NCBI GenBank assembly: GCA_977006965.1
Contig: OZ345383.1
Span: forward strand, 620,001-684,000
Origin: Phymatolithon calcareum
Lineage: Eukaryota > Rhodophyta > Florideophyceae > Hapalidiales
Length of the DNA: 64,000 nt
Direction of reading: 5' to 3'
Shown: one piece after another, positions 42,516-53,657 of the stretch
Numbering within the stretch: the stretch's first letter is position 1
Layout: every line of letters begins with the position of its first letter
The notes under the pieces: model-generated
Databases searched by the model: none
What the model saw: the letters and a program-made list of their open reading frames with translations, nothing else
Told to the model about the DNA's origin: nothing
Translations under genes and position numbers: made by a program

Positions 42516-44369
42516 ATGTCAAGCAACGGACGCAAACCAGGCCCAAAAGAAGTTGTTGAGGTGCTAACGCAGAAGCTACGTGAAGAAGAACGCGATGTGG
42601 AGTCTCGTAGAACTGGAATAACACGCTATAAAGTGCCTTTTAACGTCCTTCTCTGCCCGAAAGGTGCTGACTGCCGAGATAATGGTGAAATCGCTTTTGA
42701 AAAAGGAAGGGGGTATACTAACCCATACAGCCACCTGAAGAGTTGCATATCTGGAGGAAGCGAAGATCACATTTTTCAGGTCGACAGAGATGCGCTGGCC
42801 AGTCTACGCCGCCGCCAAGCAAGCTCGTTTATCGCCACTCATTCACCAATGACATTTCTCGCAACTGACAAGGAGAAGGCCATGTACGGGTACATTAGAC
42901 TTGTGGTCTACATGTCATTGCCGGTTTCACATGTTCAAAGCGAGGAATATCGCAAGTTTTCGTGCTTCCGTGAGAAGTTCTCAACTCGGATATTCAAAGA
43001 GACACTATTCAAGCTCGTTGAGCTCGTCGAACTGCGAATCAGAGACGATATTGCTGGTACCAAAGGAGCCATTATGCACGATGGCTGGACCGCCAATGGG
43101 ACACATTACTTGGGTGTATACGGATTGTTCATGAGACTCGTGAAGATGCTGGAAAGAGGCACCGCGCGCGAGAATGAAGAGCTCGCTATTGTGCTTCTGT
43201 CTGTGAGTCCTATTGCGAACGTAGAAGATGATGATGTTCAAAGAGGCATGTCGCATCTTGAAACCACTACATTCAACACACACGCTCACGTGCGTCTTCT
43301 AGAAGACGTGTTCGACTTCTTCGGGGTCAACGTGCATACGTGGGCAGTTTGTCAGGTTGCCGACAACTGCAATGTCAACAAGTCAATCGCCAGGCTTATG
43401 GAAATCGCTCATCTTAGCTGTGCTAGTCATAAGCTCAACCTAGAGGTGAACAAGATGGTTGTCAGTGATGATAGACTCCAAGCAGCGATAGACTCAGTGC
43501 ATGCAACGATGAAGGACTGCAAAAAACTGAAGAACCGAGCAATATTACACAACCTTACTGAATTGGCTCCAGTTATGCATAATGAGACGCGCTGGTCCGG
43601 AAAGTATCATATGCTCAAGCGATTCAACCGCATACGCGAGCAGTTAATCGACGCGGCAAAGGCGGAAGGAGAAACGATAACTATGGACGAGAGCGAGCAG
43701 TTCCGCAACAGATCTATGCTGTACGCAAGTCAGTTTAAGCAAATCAACCAGGTAACTCTGGAACTACAGAAGCGCGGTGCTTCATTGTCGGACTGTCGCT
43801 TAGCTCTTGATGAGTTAATTTCAGCAGTGGAGCAGTGCAAGTACGATGTCAACTCACTATTATACCGATGTCAGCTTGGAAAACACTACATTGCATCACG
43901 TGCATCAATTGTGTGTGACCCAGCATTCGAGTCGGGAGTTGTTAAGATACAGCGGGGTGAGTCCGATACTATGACAAATGAAGAGAAGGATGCATGCAAG
44001 AAGCTCAAACTGGAACACGATGACGGTATAACAAGCTCCATCGGCGGATCGGCTGGAGGCCAGCTGTCGATGGCGGAAAGAATTGCCGTAAAAAAGCGCA
44101 AGCGTGCCGAAGTCCATCAGACTTATATAAATTGCGACTTTATTCTTGGATCAACTGCCGGGGTGGAGAGGCTTTGGTCGGTGGCCAAGAATGTTTTGAC
44201 AGACAATCGCAAGAGGATGACACCGTTATTACTAGAAGCCCTGCTGTTTCTTAAAGAGAACAAAGGTTACTGGGACGAGCAGTCGGTCTCCGTCGCGATG
44301 AACACTGCCCGGAGCGCAAGAGTGATCCAACGCGTGAGTGAAGACATGGCGCAGGAGGACTTGAATTAG
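42516..44369 (+). CDS. hAT transposase, intact
   Basis: 617 residues from the ATG at 42516. This start is chosen because the related copy at 50378 begins at the same point and the upstream frame runs into the MITE. An N-terminal zinc-finger-like region (LLCPKGADC, later HLKSC) probably binds DNA. The RNase H-like catalytic core shows D189 (IMHDGWTANG), D283 (VADNCNVNK) and then CASHKLNLEV. The hATC dimerisation region ends the protein, with E551 in VERLWSVAKNVL and the LLLEALLFLKENKGYWDE block. No stop or frameshift interrupts it, so it may be active and could mobilise related MITEs. Confidence 0.88.
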   Translation: MSSNGRKPGPKEVVEVLTQKLREEERDVESRRTGITRYKVPFNVLLCPKGADCRDNGEIAFEKGRGYTNPYSHLKSCISGGSEDHIFQVDRDALASLRRRQASSFIATHSPMTFLATDKEKAMYGYIRLVVYMSLPVSHVQSEEYRKFSCFREKFSTRIFKETLFKLVELVELRIRDDIAGTKGAIMHDGWTANGTHYLGVYGLFMRLVKMLERGTARENEELAIVLLSVSPIANVEDDDVQRGMSHLETTTFNTHAHVRLLEDVFDFFGVNVHTWAVCQVADNCNVNKSIARLMEIAHLSCASHKLNLEVNKMVVSDDRLQAAIDSVHATMKDCKKLKNRAILHNLTELAPVMHNETRWSGKYHMLKRFNRIREQLIDAAKAEGETITMDESEQFRNRSMLYASQFKQINQVTLELQKRGASLSDCRLALDELISAVEQCKYDVNSLLYRCQLGKHYIASRASIVCDPAFESGVVKIQRGESDTMTNEEKDACKKLKLEHDDGITSSIGGSAGGQLSMAERIAVKKRKRAEVHQTYINCDFILGSTAGVERLWSVAKNVLTDNRKRMTPLLLEALLFLKENKGYWDEQSVSVAMNTARSARVIQRVSEDMAQEDLN

Positions 44370-44513
44370 ATTCCGTTATTGCAATTGATATTGAAAGAAT
44401 GGTCAGATATTGCAATTCCTATTGCTTTCAACCTTGCATTATTGGTATTGCAATTGCTATTGCATCATGTGCCCGAATAAATAACAATAATTGGTACTAT
44501 CCCTGGCCAGGCG

Positions 44514-44818
44514 AGGCCGAAGGGGCCTTGAAAACTTTCCGGAATTCACGTGATTCTTTCCGGCACGAGCTTCGTTTCTGCCCGTCGGGTAGGGATGCTC
44601 GGCAGTCACAATCGAAGCCACCACAATTAAACAAGCGAACGCACGAGTAACGTCTCAAGTGTCGTTGAACCGTCGCGGTCCATATCGGATGCGTTTTGTG
44701 TTGCGTTACGCAGAAAGTATCAAACGAGGCATTAGTGCCAACAGCTGCGATGAGTGGAGTCATGCAATGCCAAGACTTTCTGGATAGTAAATATCCAAAT
44801 CAACAACAAGGCTATGCT
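44514..44818. other. Short spacer between hAT1 and a SINE
   Basis: No gene or repeat seen. Confidence 0.4.
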
Positions 44819-44830
44819 CATAGACATCGA

Positions 44831-45253
44831 TCACCTGGTCAAGTGGTTAAACTGATTCGGGGGATGCGCAGCAAGATGTGATCAAGAGAAAGTTCCGGGT
44901 TCGAATCTCGGGTGTGCCTGTTTATCGTGAAGAGTCCGACGCAGTTTTCTCCTACGGGTTTTTCCGTCGTCGATACGGAGGGATTACAGTGCATCATACG
45001 TGTAAAGAAGACAAGGGAGCGGTAAAGAGTAGAGTCCAAATGATCTGGCCGTCCACGTGGACTCGCGGAACGTGGAACCACCGCGCTCGCTCCGGGTGGA
45101 ATCGAGTTGTCGAGCGGTAGGCAGAGAAGAAGGAGTGCTTTCCTAATTACCTCGCAGAAATAACGATCTGCCGTCATCTAAGTAGAAGTTAATTAAGAAT
45201 AATGCGCTGCCTTGCGAGCCCCACGAGGGGACAAAGCAAGTGACATGACATGA
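44831..45253 (+). repeat. tRNA-derived SINE, family A, copy 2
   Basis: The A box (CTGGTCAAGTGGTTAAAC), B box (GGGTTCGAATCTC) and a body co-linear with 23043-23471 are present; the tail is (GACAT)n instead of (CAT)n. The 12-bp target duplication CATAGACATCGA is exact (44819-44830 and 45254-45265). Confidence 0.92.
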
Positions 45254-45265
45254 CATAGACATCGA

Positions 45266-46628
45266 CTAAAGGCACGGGTTGCTGTACACGAGATGTCGTG
45301 ACCACACTCTGCTCCCGAAATTGGCACATACAGCATGGCATTTATGCTCTACAGCGTCACAGAATTGACAATATGGAAAATGACAAATCCCTTTATTAGG
45401 GACCACGCGATATACTAGAATGAACAAGTATGAAAAACTGCTCCCTTGCAGTCTTAGGAGTGTTAATGAGGGCTTTCAAATAAACAACTGAACAGTTGCA
45501 AAAAAGAAAAAGAGGCATTTATGCATATTATGCATAATGCCATGTATGCTGTCGCAACACACAATCGAGGAACGAGGATGGCCGAGAATACATGAGAAGG
45601 CCATTGACTGCAGATGTGTTCTATCTCAATTTCATGGACGAACAAAGGGCGAAAGATTATCAATATTGAGTTTATGCTCCAGCTTTACGCCATAGAATCG
45701 GTGTAAGATATCGTGGCATGCTACTACGAATTCTTAATGGCAGAGAATAGCGTGGAGGGCAAATAGGTATTTTCGTACATGATCGACACCCAACACATGA
45801 AAATGTTGAGCAAGTCATGCATAGGATCCGCGCCTCAGAATTAGTATAAATAAAATTCCCAACAGGCGCTGGTCTCAATCTGGGCACGTCGAAGGTAAGA
45901 AACAAACTCAACGTCAAACAGAATGCTGCAGAAGTAACCGCACGGCTTTAGCCAGCTACTGCTGCAAAGAAGGTTTGAGTCTCGCACGGGTGCAGTTTGC
46001 ACCCAAGACTCAAGTCTTGTGCCAACAATTAGTTGGTGTAGTGACATATGCCATAGCGAGCATGTTGTTTGCGCATGCGAGGTGACCACACGGCATAGCA
46101 AGTGCAAAATCATCTGTCAAGTTCAGACGAGCTCTTTCTCAAACAAATTTAAGTTCTGAAGCTCTGAGTCGTCGTGCCATCCTCTTCGTTTTGCGCAGCC
46201 ATTGCCTGCTTATTTATGACTCACTCTAGCGCTGTGGTGACTGGGAAATTTTTGTACGATGGCACAGTTGCTTGAGGTTACATCGTAAGTCCATTACGGT
46301 CCTTGCTTATATTGGATGAGAGTGTCGTACGGGCTCACAGGAGGACAAAAACACTCGGTGAAGCTTCAAGCTGCGGGAGTGATTCTCTAGACAAAGATAT
46401 TCCGGAATGTTGACTTAAAGCCAACATACTGCGCTTCCACGTGCCGTGTTATAAGGGTTGTTGGGGAAAGAACAGTAGGAGTGGAATGCGGTTGGGTGTG
46501 AACGAACGTACGGTCATTTCTAAATTGGCTAATGCGTCGCAATTGGAATCCAGAAATATTGGCAGGTTGCTTCCGGCATGAAAGATTCGAGCCGACAGTT
46601 ACGCTCAGCTCTCAATGCCTGTCTTGGC
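45266..46628. other. Intergenic, no gene seen
   Basis: Frames are short on both strands. No element ends were recognised except the left end of the old hAT3 at 46629. Confidence 0.4.
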
Positions 46629-46819
46629 CAGGGCTTGACGAAATTGTATTTTTATTGATTGGTGAGGACAGTGCAAGAACAATACCAACAACAGTGACAG
46701 TGACTTCTTTGCAATAAGGATTGCAATAGAAGATGACCAGCAATATGAATGCAATATCAAAACTCTTCTTCACATTTAGGATAGATCGTTATACCCCATA
46801 TTCTCTTGCAGAAGCTTTT

Positions 46820-47531
46820 TCACACACGGTCGCTTCTTCTCTTAGACATAGAAATGGATACTGAGGACTGGTTCCAATACGTCCTGTTGACCTTCAAGAA
46901 CTTTAACGCCTCGAAAAACAGCGGCGTCATTGACGCCCTGTTATCCGTTAGTACAAACTTTACGATGGACCACAGTCTTTCTTCTGCGACCGTAGAAATA
47001 AGGACAAAGTCACAATTGGCATAAGGCTGCACTGGCGCTTCGTGTTTGCACTTCTTCTTATTAATGATATCCGCCGTAGAAAGGGTAGCCACGTTCGACA
47101 AGGCGTTGCTCGCAGCGGTCCTGTTTGCGTTACTTGACCGCAACATCAAAAAAGCAGCACGCTCGGCGTCAGCCATAGTGTCCGCTTCAATGCATTGAGT
47201 CTTCAAACCTGACTCAAGCATAGAGTCAGGGGCAATCGTCGAGTCAATTGCAATGTACTGTACGCATTTTGGGCTTACACCAGTAAAACGGTGACGCTGC
47301 TTTGTTGTTCATGTCCAGAGCTTTGATTAGTGCACTAAGCGCCAAGCGGCTGTCAGACAGAGATGCATTGTGTGTCCATAGTTCTACCGTGACCACATTA
47401 ACTTTTTTCAGCTGACTTGTGTACTGGCCCGCTAGATTCTTGAGCACTATACTACGGTCAATAGTTGCGTCCGCACCTTCCGCATCAGCAACTTGAATCA
47501 ACTCGTCGTATATCTTGCAAAAGCGATTCAT
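46820..47531 (-). pseudogene. hAT3 transposase, C-terminal half
   Basis: Two frames (47534-47244 and 47221-46820) together match hAT1 from the region after KYHM to the end. They include the SLSDSRLALSALIKAL segment, CDFVLISTVAEERLWSIVKF and VLTDNRASMTPLFFEALKFL. A stop near 47244 breaks it. A further upstream scrap lies at 51605-51710 on the far side of hAT2. Confidence 0.8.
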
Positions 47532-48682
47532 CATATGATCAGGGGTTCCGCCAATTCTAGTTTGCGATTGCAGTCCCGGGTGATATTTATCAATTTAATT
47601 GCTCAGTTTTGTTTGCAGCAATTCGCATTGCAATTTGAAGGCTTCCCACAATTTAGACATCAATATTCAAGCAAGTTCACCTAGCTGCATGTAATCTTCA
47701 TCTTCTTCGAGAGCCCTCTCGACACGTTGGTTGACAGCCATAGACATAGCCTGCTTCACGGTTTGCTCATCCCAGTAGGAGCGGTTGACTTTCCGAAAAA
47801 GCATCGCCTCAAAGACAATAGGAGATGTTCCCTTCCTATGGTCTAGTAGAATATACTTCGCCATAGCCTCAGCAACGTACCCCAGTATAAATTGGGTGTT
47901 AATGTATTCCTTCGATCTCGCGCTTCCGGTGTTCTTCTTCCGTTTCTTTAGTCTGTCGGCCATACTCATCGGTTCGTGCACATCAATCTCAGCATCTTTT
48001 CCGTTCGTCTTTGTAATAGCCCCGTGCACCTCTCTTTCTCAACGTCTGACATGCTGTTCGTCTCCCCACGTTGGACTTTCACCACTCCTGACTCAAATGA
48101 AGCATCTTGCACGATTTGAGAAGTCGGAGAGATGTAGTAATCATCCAACTGGCATTGAAACAATGCTGATTCCGGAATTGATTGGAGAGAATCAATTCCA
48201 TCAAGTATCTCATCCAAAGCCATACGTACATCCAATAGTGTTAGACCCCTCTTTTGCAGCTCCATGGTCACCGTGTTGATCTCGCCCAGCTGGTCAGCAA
48301 ACTTAGCAACTCTATTCTTGAACGCGCTCCTGCGATCGATTACTAGGTCAGCATCTTCTGCATCCGCTGTTGCAACTAACGAACTTCTGGTACGATTGAA
48401 CCTTTGAAGCATGAGATGCGTTGTAGACCATCGGGTTACATTGTTCATAACTGGACTGAGATTACATAAATTGCAGAGAATCGCCCGGTTTTTCGGTCTC
48501 ATCCGGTAGTTTCTAATCACATTATGCACAGACTCGATAGTGGTCGACAACGTCTTGTCCTTCTCAATCATACGACGTACTTCCAAGTGTAACTTGTGGC
48601 TAGCACAGCCCACGTTCGGAATCTCCATCAGTTTGGCAATGAGTTTGTTAACGCTGCAATTGTCGGCTATCAGGCAAGTCCA

Positions 48683-49547
48683 GGGGGGGTCGCTATATAG
48701 TGCCGGGTTATATAGTGCCACCCTCTACTTAGTGCCACCCATTTTGGCTGGCACGATTATCATATCAAAGACAAAGGCTGTGGCTGCTTACGGGCCATTC
48801 CTGGCCGCCATTCTCCTCTTCTTCTCCTCAGCTCACCATCTTCACGCCGCCGACAGTGGTGGTGCACCCAGGGCAGAAGAGAACGCGGCTGACGCTTCAA
48901 CAAAAGCTTGAAGCACTTCCCATGCTGTCAGCGACGTCATCGAGATGTTGCGTAAACTGAAAGTCAGTTTACCGAGTGACGACATCCTGAGAGCTGAAAT
49001 CGATGATGGCGTCAGACACGAGGATTTGGAGCATTGGTTTGAGGTTGAAGATGGTACAGACGTTCAAGAGGCGTTCGTTCGTTCCCGATGTTTCGGATAT
49101 ATTGGAGGAGGTTGTAGCCCTAAACCCAATAGAACCTGACAATGAAAGCGAAGACGAAGAAGTTTCTGCGGTTATCGCATCTCCCCCAGATCTCACTGAG
49201 CTGCACACCATGTTTCGCCCTCTCCAAGAGTCCGCGTTTTTGTGTAACCTTCCTGACGCTAGTAGTCATCTTCAACGAGCATTTCGGGTATTCATAGACG
49301 CTATCCGTAAGCAGAACAATGAGAAGCAGAGACAGCTACTTGTCTCAGAGATGTTCAACAAGCGTTCTGAAGATAAAACACGCCAGTAAAATCGTTCTCC
49401 CCGTTCTCCGTACAACTTCGTTGGGGGTCACGGCAAACACGCTTACAGTAGTGGGAAACGGTTCCTCAAATTTCATGTAGTGCGGAACCTAAATAGTGCG
49501 CATTTTTTAGTCTGGTTCTATGTGGCACTATATAGCGACCCCCCTGT
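48683..49547 (+). mobile_element. pogo-like element nested in hAT2
   Basis: GGGGGGTCGCTATATAGTGCC-type ends (left from 48683, right to 49547) are inverted repeats of about 20 bp, and a motif of the type TATAGTGCC recurs just inside. The direct repeat AGTCCA lies at 48677-48682 and 49548-49553. Removing it rejoins the hAT2 reading VHEWT with CLIADNC. Confidence 0.82.
49003..49389 (+). pseudogene. Transposase C-terminal tail in pogo-like element
   Basis: 128 codons: acidic (EPDNESEDEEVSAVI), then a helical region (LQRAFRVFIDAIRKQNNEKQ). This is the composition and order of pogo-type transposase tails and parallels the relic at 30182-38219. No DDE domain is present. An upstream frame at 48945 may be an earlier piece in a different frame. 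Confidence 0.5.
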
Positions 49548-51253
49548 AGTCCATTCATGCACGTCGACTTTGTAGACATCGTGCATAATGTCTTCAAAGA
49601 ATCGAACATACGCTTCGGCAGTGAACTTGGTAACCTCTGACATAGCCGTAGTACCAGAATCATTAGTTGCTTCCGATGCTTCACCCATAGGGCTTACGGC
49701 GATAAGCAGTGCAACTGGAACCTCTTCTTCGACCAAATTGCCATTCACTAGATCCTTGACCTTGCGGCAGTACAATGCAAACAAACCGACGTAGTGGACC
49801 CCGTTATGAGTCCATGCGTCATGAATTAGAGCCCCACGCGTCTGCTTCATCTCATCCGATATTTTGCGCTCAACCAGCTCGACAATCGAGAAAAGCACCT
49901 TCTTGAAAGTATCATGGCAGAACGCAGCGTCATGCTTGGAGAATGCACGAACTTCGAGGTCCTCTACAAATCTAGTTGGTAGAGACTTGAAAATGATGAA
50001 CCGAAGATAGCTGTTCATCGCCTTTTGACGTTCCGTGAGCTTCATCGCCATTGATGATTGAACTGTGAACGACGACCTGGATCTCAACTTCTTGGCAAGA
50101 ACGGCTCGGTATATCTCTAGCAAATGTTCATCGCTTCCACCTCCAATTCAACGCTTGAGATCATTGTACGGGTTGGAGAGCCCAGTACCCTTTTCGAAGA
50201 AAAACTCACTTCCTCCAGTACACTGATCACCTTTTGAGCAGATATAGACGCAAAGTGGCACATTGCGTCTAGTTCGGCCTACTTGACGCGAGTGTATATC
50301 ACGAGTTTGTTCTCGAATGAGCTTCATAAGCAGCTGCACAACTTGTTTTGCCTTTGGTTTCGGTGAAGGTAGTGTCATCGCTAGTAGATCGGAATGTGCT
50401 GGAACGTTGAACGAGGTCTGATAGGTGGGTTGGACTCGACTGTGAAGCGGAATGCGTGAGAATTTCGGAGAAGGCTGATAGGTTTCAAATCAAGAGATCT
50501 AATGCTATCCCTTTTATACTTGAGATTGAACCATCGTGACTGCTGGACTCTAATCGTAGCTAAAGACATTCAAGCCGTTGTTCTGTATCTTGCTGGTAAA
50601 TTGATCGATACAGCTGAGTAGATGATGGCACATGAATAGGCCCATTGTTGAAACCGTTTGGAGTCCAACGGCTCAATTATCGAGACCGCACTTATTTGCG
50701 GGATTCGGAACTTAAGCAAAAGATTCGAGAAGACATGAGAGGAGAGATCGACATGAAATGGTAACTGCTGAAATGCAGCAGAAACCGCATAACCGGACGA
50801 CTCTCTCGGAATTTATCAGAAGATATATGGATGTGTGGTGCAAATCGGATTATGTAGCGTATTCAATTTACCTTCCACGTAGTCTACATCAATCCTGGTA
50901 GGTTCTTGTTTTCCCCAAAACACTATAAAAAGCGCCGAACTCATCTGTCGATGGAGTTCGGCAAGCAAGTATAACCCAACGATTATTATCGCTTCAACTC
51001 ATTCCGACGGTCAAGGTCCCTAGGCCTTGACCTGTTGAGGATCGCACGTGACTCCCAAGGGTCCTTTTATTATCAAAGGACCACACAGTTTACATGCGAT
51101 ATACTATTCGTTCTTCCGCTCCGAAGGGTTTCTGAAAAGGACCACACAGTTGAAGAGCGTAAACTAAGCTTTACGATATCAATCTCGTCTTTATTTAACA
51201 TAGCAAGAAGTAGCCATGGCCCAAGTGTCATAGATGTTTTGATGACATACAGA

Positions 51254-51416
51254 ACGTACTCTGGGTATTACTAAAACAAAGACCACGTACTGAACATAAG
51301 GTCAGTACGTAGATTCTTGCATCCGATTAATGTGGTCTGTCTAATGTTCATCTACGTACTCTGGGTATTATTAGAACAAAGACCACGTACTGAACATGAG
51401 GTGAGTACGTTGATTC
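51254..51416. repeat. Tandem 100-bp repeat in hAT2 5' region
   Basis: Two 63-bp blocks (51254-51316 and 51354-51416) beginning ACGTACTCTGGGTATTA are 100 bp apart and nearly identical. Each holds an internal hairpin of the type CGTACTGAAC...GTCAGTACG. They lie upstream of the broken hAT2 transposase. Confidence 0.85.
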
Positions 51417-51433
51417 CCTCAACATTCTGCTTT

Positions 51434-51459
51434 ACTCGCCCCCCCATAATGTTCCCCTG
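51434..51459. repeat. Relic end of the G-rich-TIR MITE family
   Basis: ACTCGCCCCCCCATAATGTTCCCCTGG resembles the right terminus of the MITE at 38894-39250. No matching left end was found nearby. Confidence 0.5.
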
Positions 51460-51867
51460 GTCCAATGTTCATCGACTACGATCCTCAGTATTAGGTGCGA
51501 CCAATTCGAATTGCAATTCAGTTCGAAGAACCAATTTGGGTGGAATTGGGAAAAATTGCAATTAAATTGATAGCAATGGAATTGGCGCAACCCCTGCATA
51601 TGATACGTGCCCGATCCATCGTGTAGCGTTGTGCAGTATAGAGTTGAGTGATGTAAAATTGCGCAGCATCGCTCGATTGGTAAGACGAGAACGGCAGCGC
51701 GACATGGTTTGATGAACTGAATCGAGCATCTTCGACAATACCGCGAATACGACTCAATCTCTTTGCAATATATATTGCAATAAGGACAGCCTCTTACAAT
51801 AGCGCTCCAGTAGCAATACACTGTAACATATTGGCAATGCAATATTGTATATTGGATGTCAGCTCTG

Positions 51868-53338
51868 ATCATGACGGTGGGAAATTGCGTGGTTTTGGGA
51901 TTCATTGAGACTTTCATCAAACGCACCGTTTCTCCCAAGCGCCTGCGCCTGTTGTAGCGCCAGGCTCACAAGAACCCGACGCTACTCTGCTCAGAGAAGA
52001 CCGGAGGAGAGAAAAAGTGCGGGAGAGACAAAAAGAATGAATGACTGAAGTGAAGAAAGAAAAGAGAAAGAAGAGAAAACAAGAAACGAAGATGAGGAAA
52101 AGGGGAGTGGTAGAAATAGGCGTCCTGATGACGCGTGAGATGAATGATGAGAAAAGCAAAAAGAAGGAAGGGTGTAAAGCGTTGAGCGATTCGGCAACGT
52201 TGGATGATGGTGACCTTGGATGGGCCGTCAACTTCAGATAGTGTACCGGAACGGAACAACACAGGTGTTCGGCGCGTTGAGAGAAGCGACTCCACAGCCA
52301 GTGTGGAGTCCACACTGGCTTGTGCGGCGAAGTGCTTTCAGCACGAGAACAGACGGGCAGAATCGAAGTCGTCCGTTGAGGCGGCGACCTTGGAAGGGCC
52401 GTCGATCTTGAGGCGAACGCACGAAAAGAAAAGGGAAGGATCTGTCGCCAGGTTCTCGCCGTACCGGCTTGCACGGAAGAAGAAGTGATCAGAAAGGGGT
52501 GGAAAGTTTCCGACTCCGCGTGGTCGAGGTAATTCACAGGCTTGATGCGTGTAGGATCCAAGCACTCGAGCCGAAATCCAGAAACCTCCACCTTCCTTTA
52601 CTAAGAGGAAGAGACAAACTATCTTATATACTACTAGCAAAGCGAAAAACAAAAGTTCTACATGCGCATGGGACACGTTGCACGTGTGGCCCAGCGGATA
52701 ACCTAGACAAGGAAACTAGAGTCGCATGCCTCTGATTCGGCGTTCCATGTGGATCGCGATCAAAGTTCGTGGCGTGCAGTCGCGAGAAACAAAAGCGCTT
52801 ACTGCATTCCTTACAGACTCCGCCTTGCTGTCGAGTCCGGGAATGGGGCAACAACGGGAAAAGAAATGCAATGGGCGCGTCACCTGTCCTCGTAGAAAAA
52901 TAGAATCTGTCCGATTTACAGTCGAACATCTGTACAGCCACTGTACTTCTGCTTTGCTCCCGCGCCCGCCGCCGCTCTTACCGGACATGCACACGGCCGC
53001 TCTCCGCAGCATCCCCAATTCAGCATCTCCCGCGCTCTGACCGGGCAACCGTGGCGCCTCATCGCACCTTCCTGGGTGCCGGTTTATTCTCAAATTGGCT
53101 GTTAAAAAATAAGATTGTTATCTCGTGTCGCGGGTCGCGGCCAACTAAGAATTGAATCTTGTGTTATATCTGCGCCGTGCCCTTCTTATTGCTTTTGTCC
53201 TGCTTCAACGCATCTGATCCGAACCTATGATTGGTTTTGAAATTGAATTTGAGTGCAAGCAATCTCCAAGAGTGCCATATCGACAGCCGAAGAAGAAAGG
53301 AAAGTCGCGAGGGCGATTAATATCATCCTCAGTGATAC
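51868..53338. other. Repeat-like intergenic DNA with doubtful ORFs
   Basis: Lys/Arg/Glu-rich plus-strand frames (52041-52488) and long minus-strand frames overlap here; neither shows a family motif. The phrase GACCTTGGA(T/A)GGGCCGTC occurs twice (about 52212 and 52387). A 25-nt inverted repeat with 12-bp arms lies at 52296-52320. TACAGTCGAACATCTGTACAG near 52918 looks like one orphan pogo-type end. Confidence 0.4.
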
Positions 53339-53351
53339 AGAATAAGAAGAT

Positions 53352-53644
53352 ACCACCTGTGGTGAAGTGGTAGAACTGCCTCCGCGCACCTGTGCGCATA
53401 TTTCGGTATGATACAGGCAGGAATGTTGAGGTCGCCGGTTCGAGTCCTGTCACAGGCAAGAATTGAATTAATGTTCCGCAAAGGGCACACGGATGTCGCC
53501 GTGGAGTTGTGTGCAGCAGTACTAGCGCGAAGCAGATACGCGAGTACCAGGAATGGATCCATATCAGGAACATTTAGAGGACCCCTAGATGTTGAATAAT
53601 GTACACTTCGTGTAATTCGAATAACCTGCAATAAACAAACAAAC
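53352..53644 (+). repeat. tRNA-derived SINE, family B, copy 2
   Basis: A box TGGTGAAGTGGTAGAAC, B box GGTTCGAGTCC, and an acceptor stem that still pairs (CCTGTG...CACAGG). The body matches 7938-8225, and the tail is AATAAACAAACAAAC. The exact 13-bp target duplication AGAATAAGAAGAT is at 53339-53351 and 53645-53657. The paired stem and exact duplication show a young insertion. Confidence 0.93.
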
Positions 53645-53657
53645 AAGAATAAGAAGA

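Larger units (their letters stand above)
41665..44505 (+). mobile_element. Complete autonomous hAT transposon (hAT1)
   Basis: It is flanked by the 8-bp duplication GCCAGGCG (41657-41664 and 44506-44513). The ends CACGCTTGGTACCAAT and, reversed from the right, CAGGGATAGTACCAAT are imperfect inverted repeats. Subterminal ATTGCAAT motifs cluster at both ends. The 2.84-kb element carries one intact transposase ORF and a small MITE in its 5' region. Confidence 0.9.
47667..50378 (-). pseudogene. hAT2 transposase, broken
   Basis: It is homologous to hAT1 over its length in three pieces: 50378-50148 (N-terminal zinc region), 50123-49518 (catalytic block IHDAWTHNG) and 48721-47667 (LIADNCSVNK, CASHKLHLEV, to the hATC region). 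Faults are a stop or frameshift at about 50148, an 865-bp insertion, a frame change near 47990, and loss of the ERLWS segment (the sequence reads GYVAEAMAKYILL). It cannot make an active transposase. Confidence 0.85.
47540..51596 (-). mobile_element. hAT2 transposon, nested in hAT3
   Basis: The exact 8-bp duplication CATATGAT lies at 47532-47539 and 51597-51604. The termini CAGGGGTTCCGCCAATTC and (right, reversed) CAGGGGTTGCGCCAATTC are matching TIRs. The 4.06-kb element encodes a broken transposase on the minus strand and has itself been hit by the pogo-like element at 48683-49547. Confidence 0.92.
46629..51867 (-). mobile_element. Old hAT relic (hAT3), host of hAT2
   Basis: The left end CAGGGCTTGACGAAATTG and, reversed from the right, CAGAGCTGACATCCAATA align loosely. 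The flanks GTCTTGGC and ATCATGAC agree at five of eight bases, as a decayed duplication would. Coding on both sides of hAT2 joins across CATATGAT: YHM on the right continues as MNRFCKIYDELI on the left, matching KYHMLKRFNRIREQLI of hAT1. The exact ends are tentative; the interruption is well supported. Confidence 0.6.

Noticed and set aside
51917-52591. 224-codon minus-strand ORF rich in Ser/Phe/Leu
   Set aside because: It is the complement of Lys/Glu-rich purine DNA; no start context, domain or homologous frame supports either strand.
53352-53460. Intron-containing tRNA gene
   Set aside because: The acceptor stem pairs, but the anticodon arm is not convincing and the unit is a target-duplicated SINE with a body and A-rich tail.
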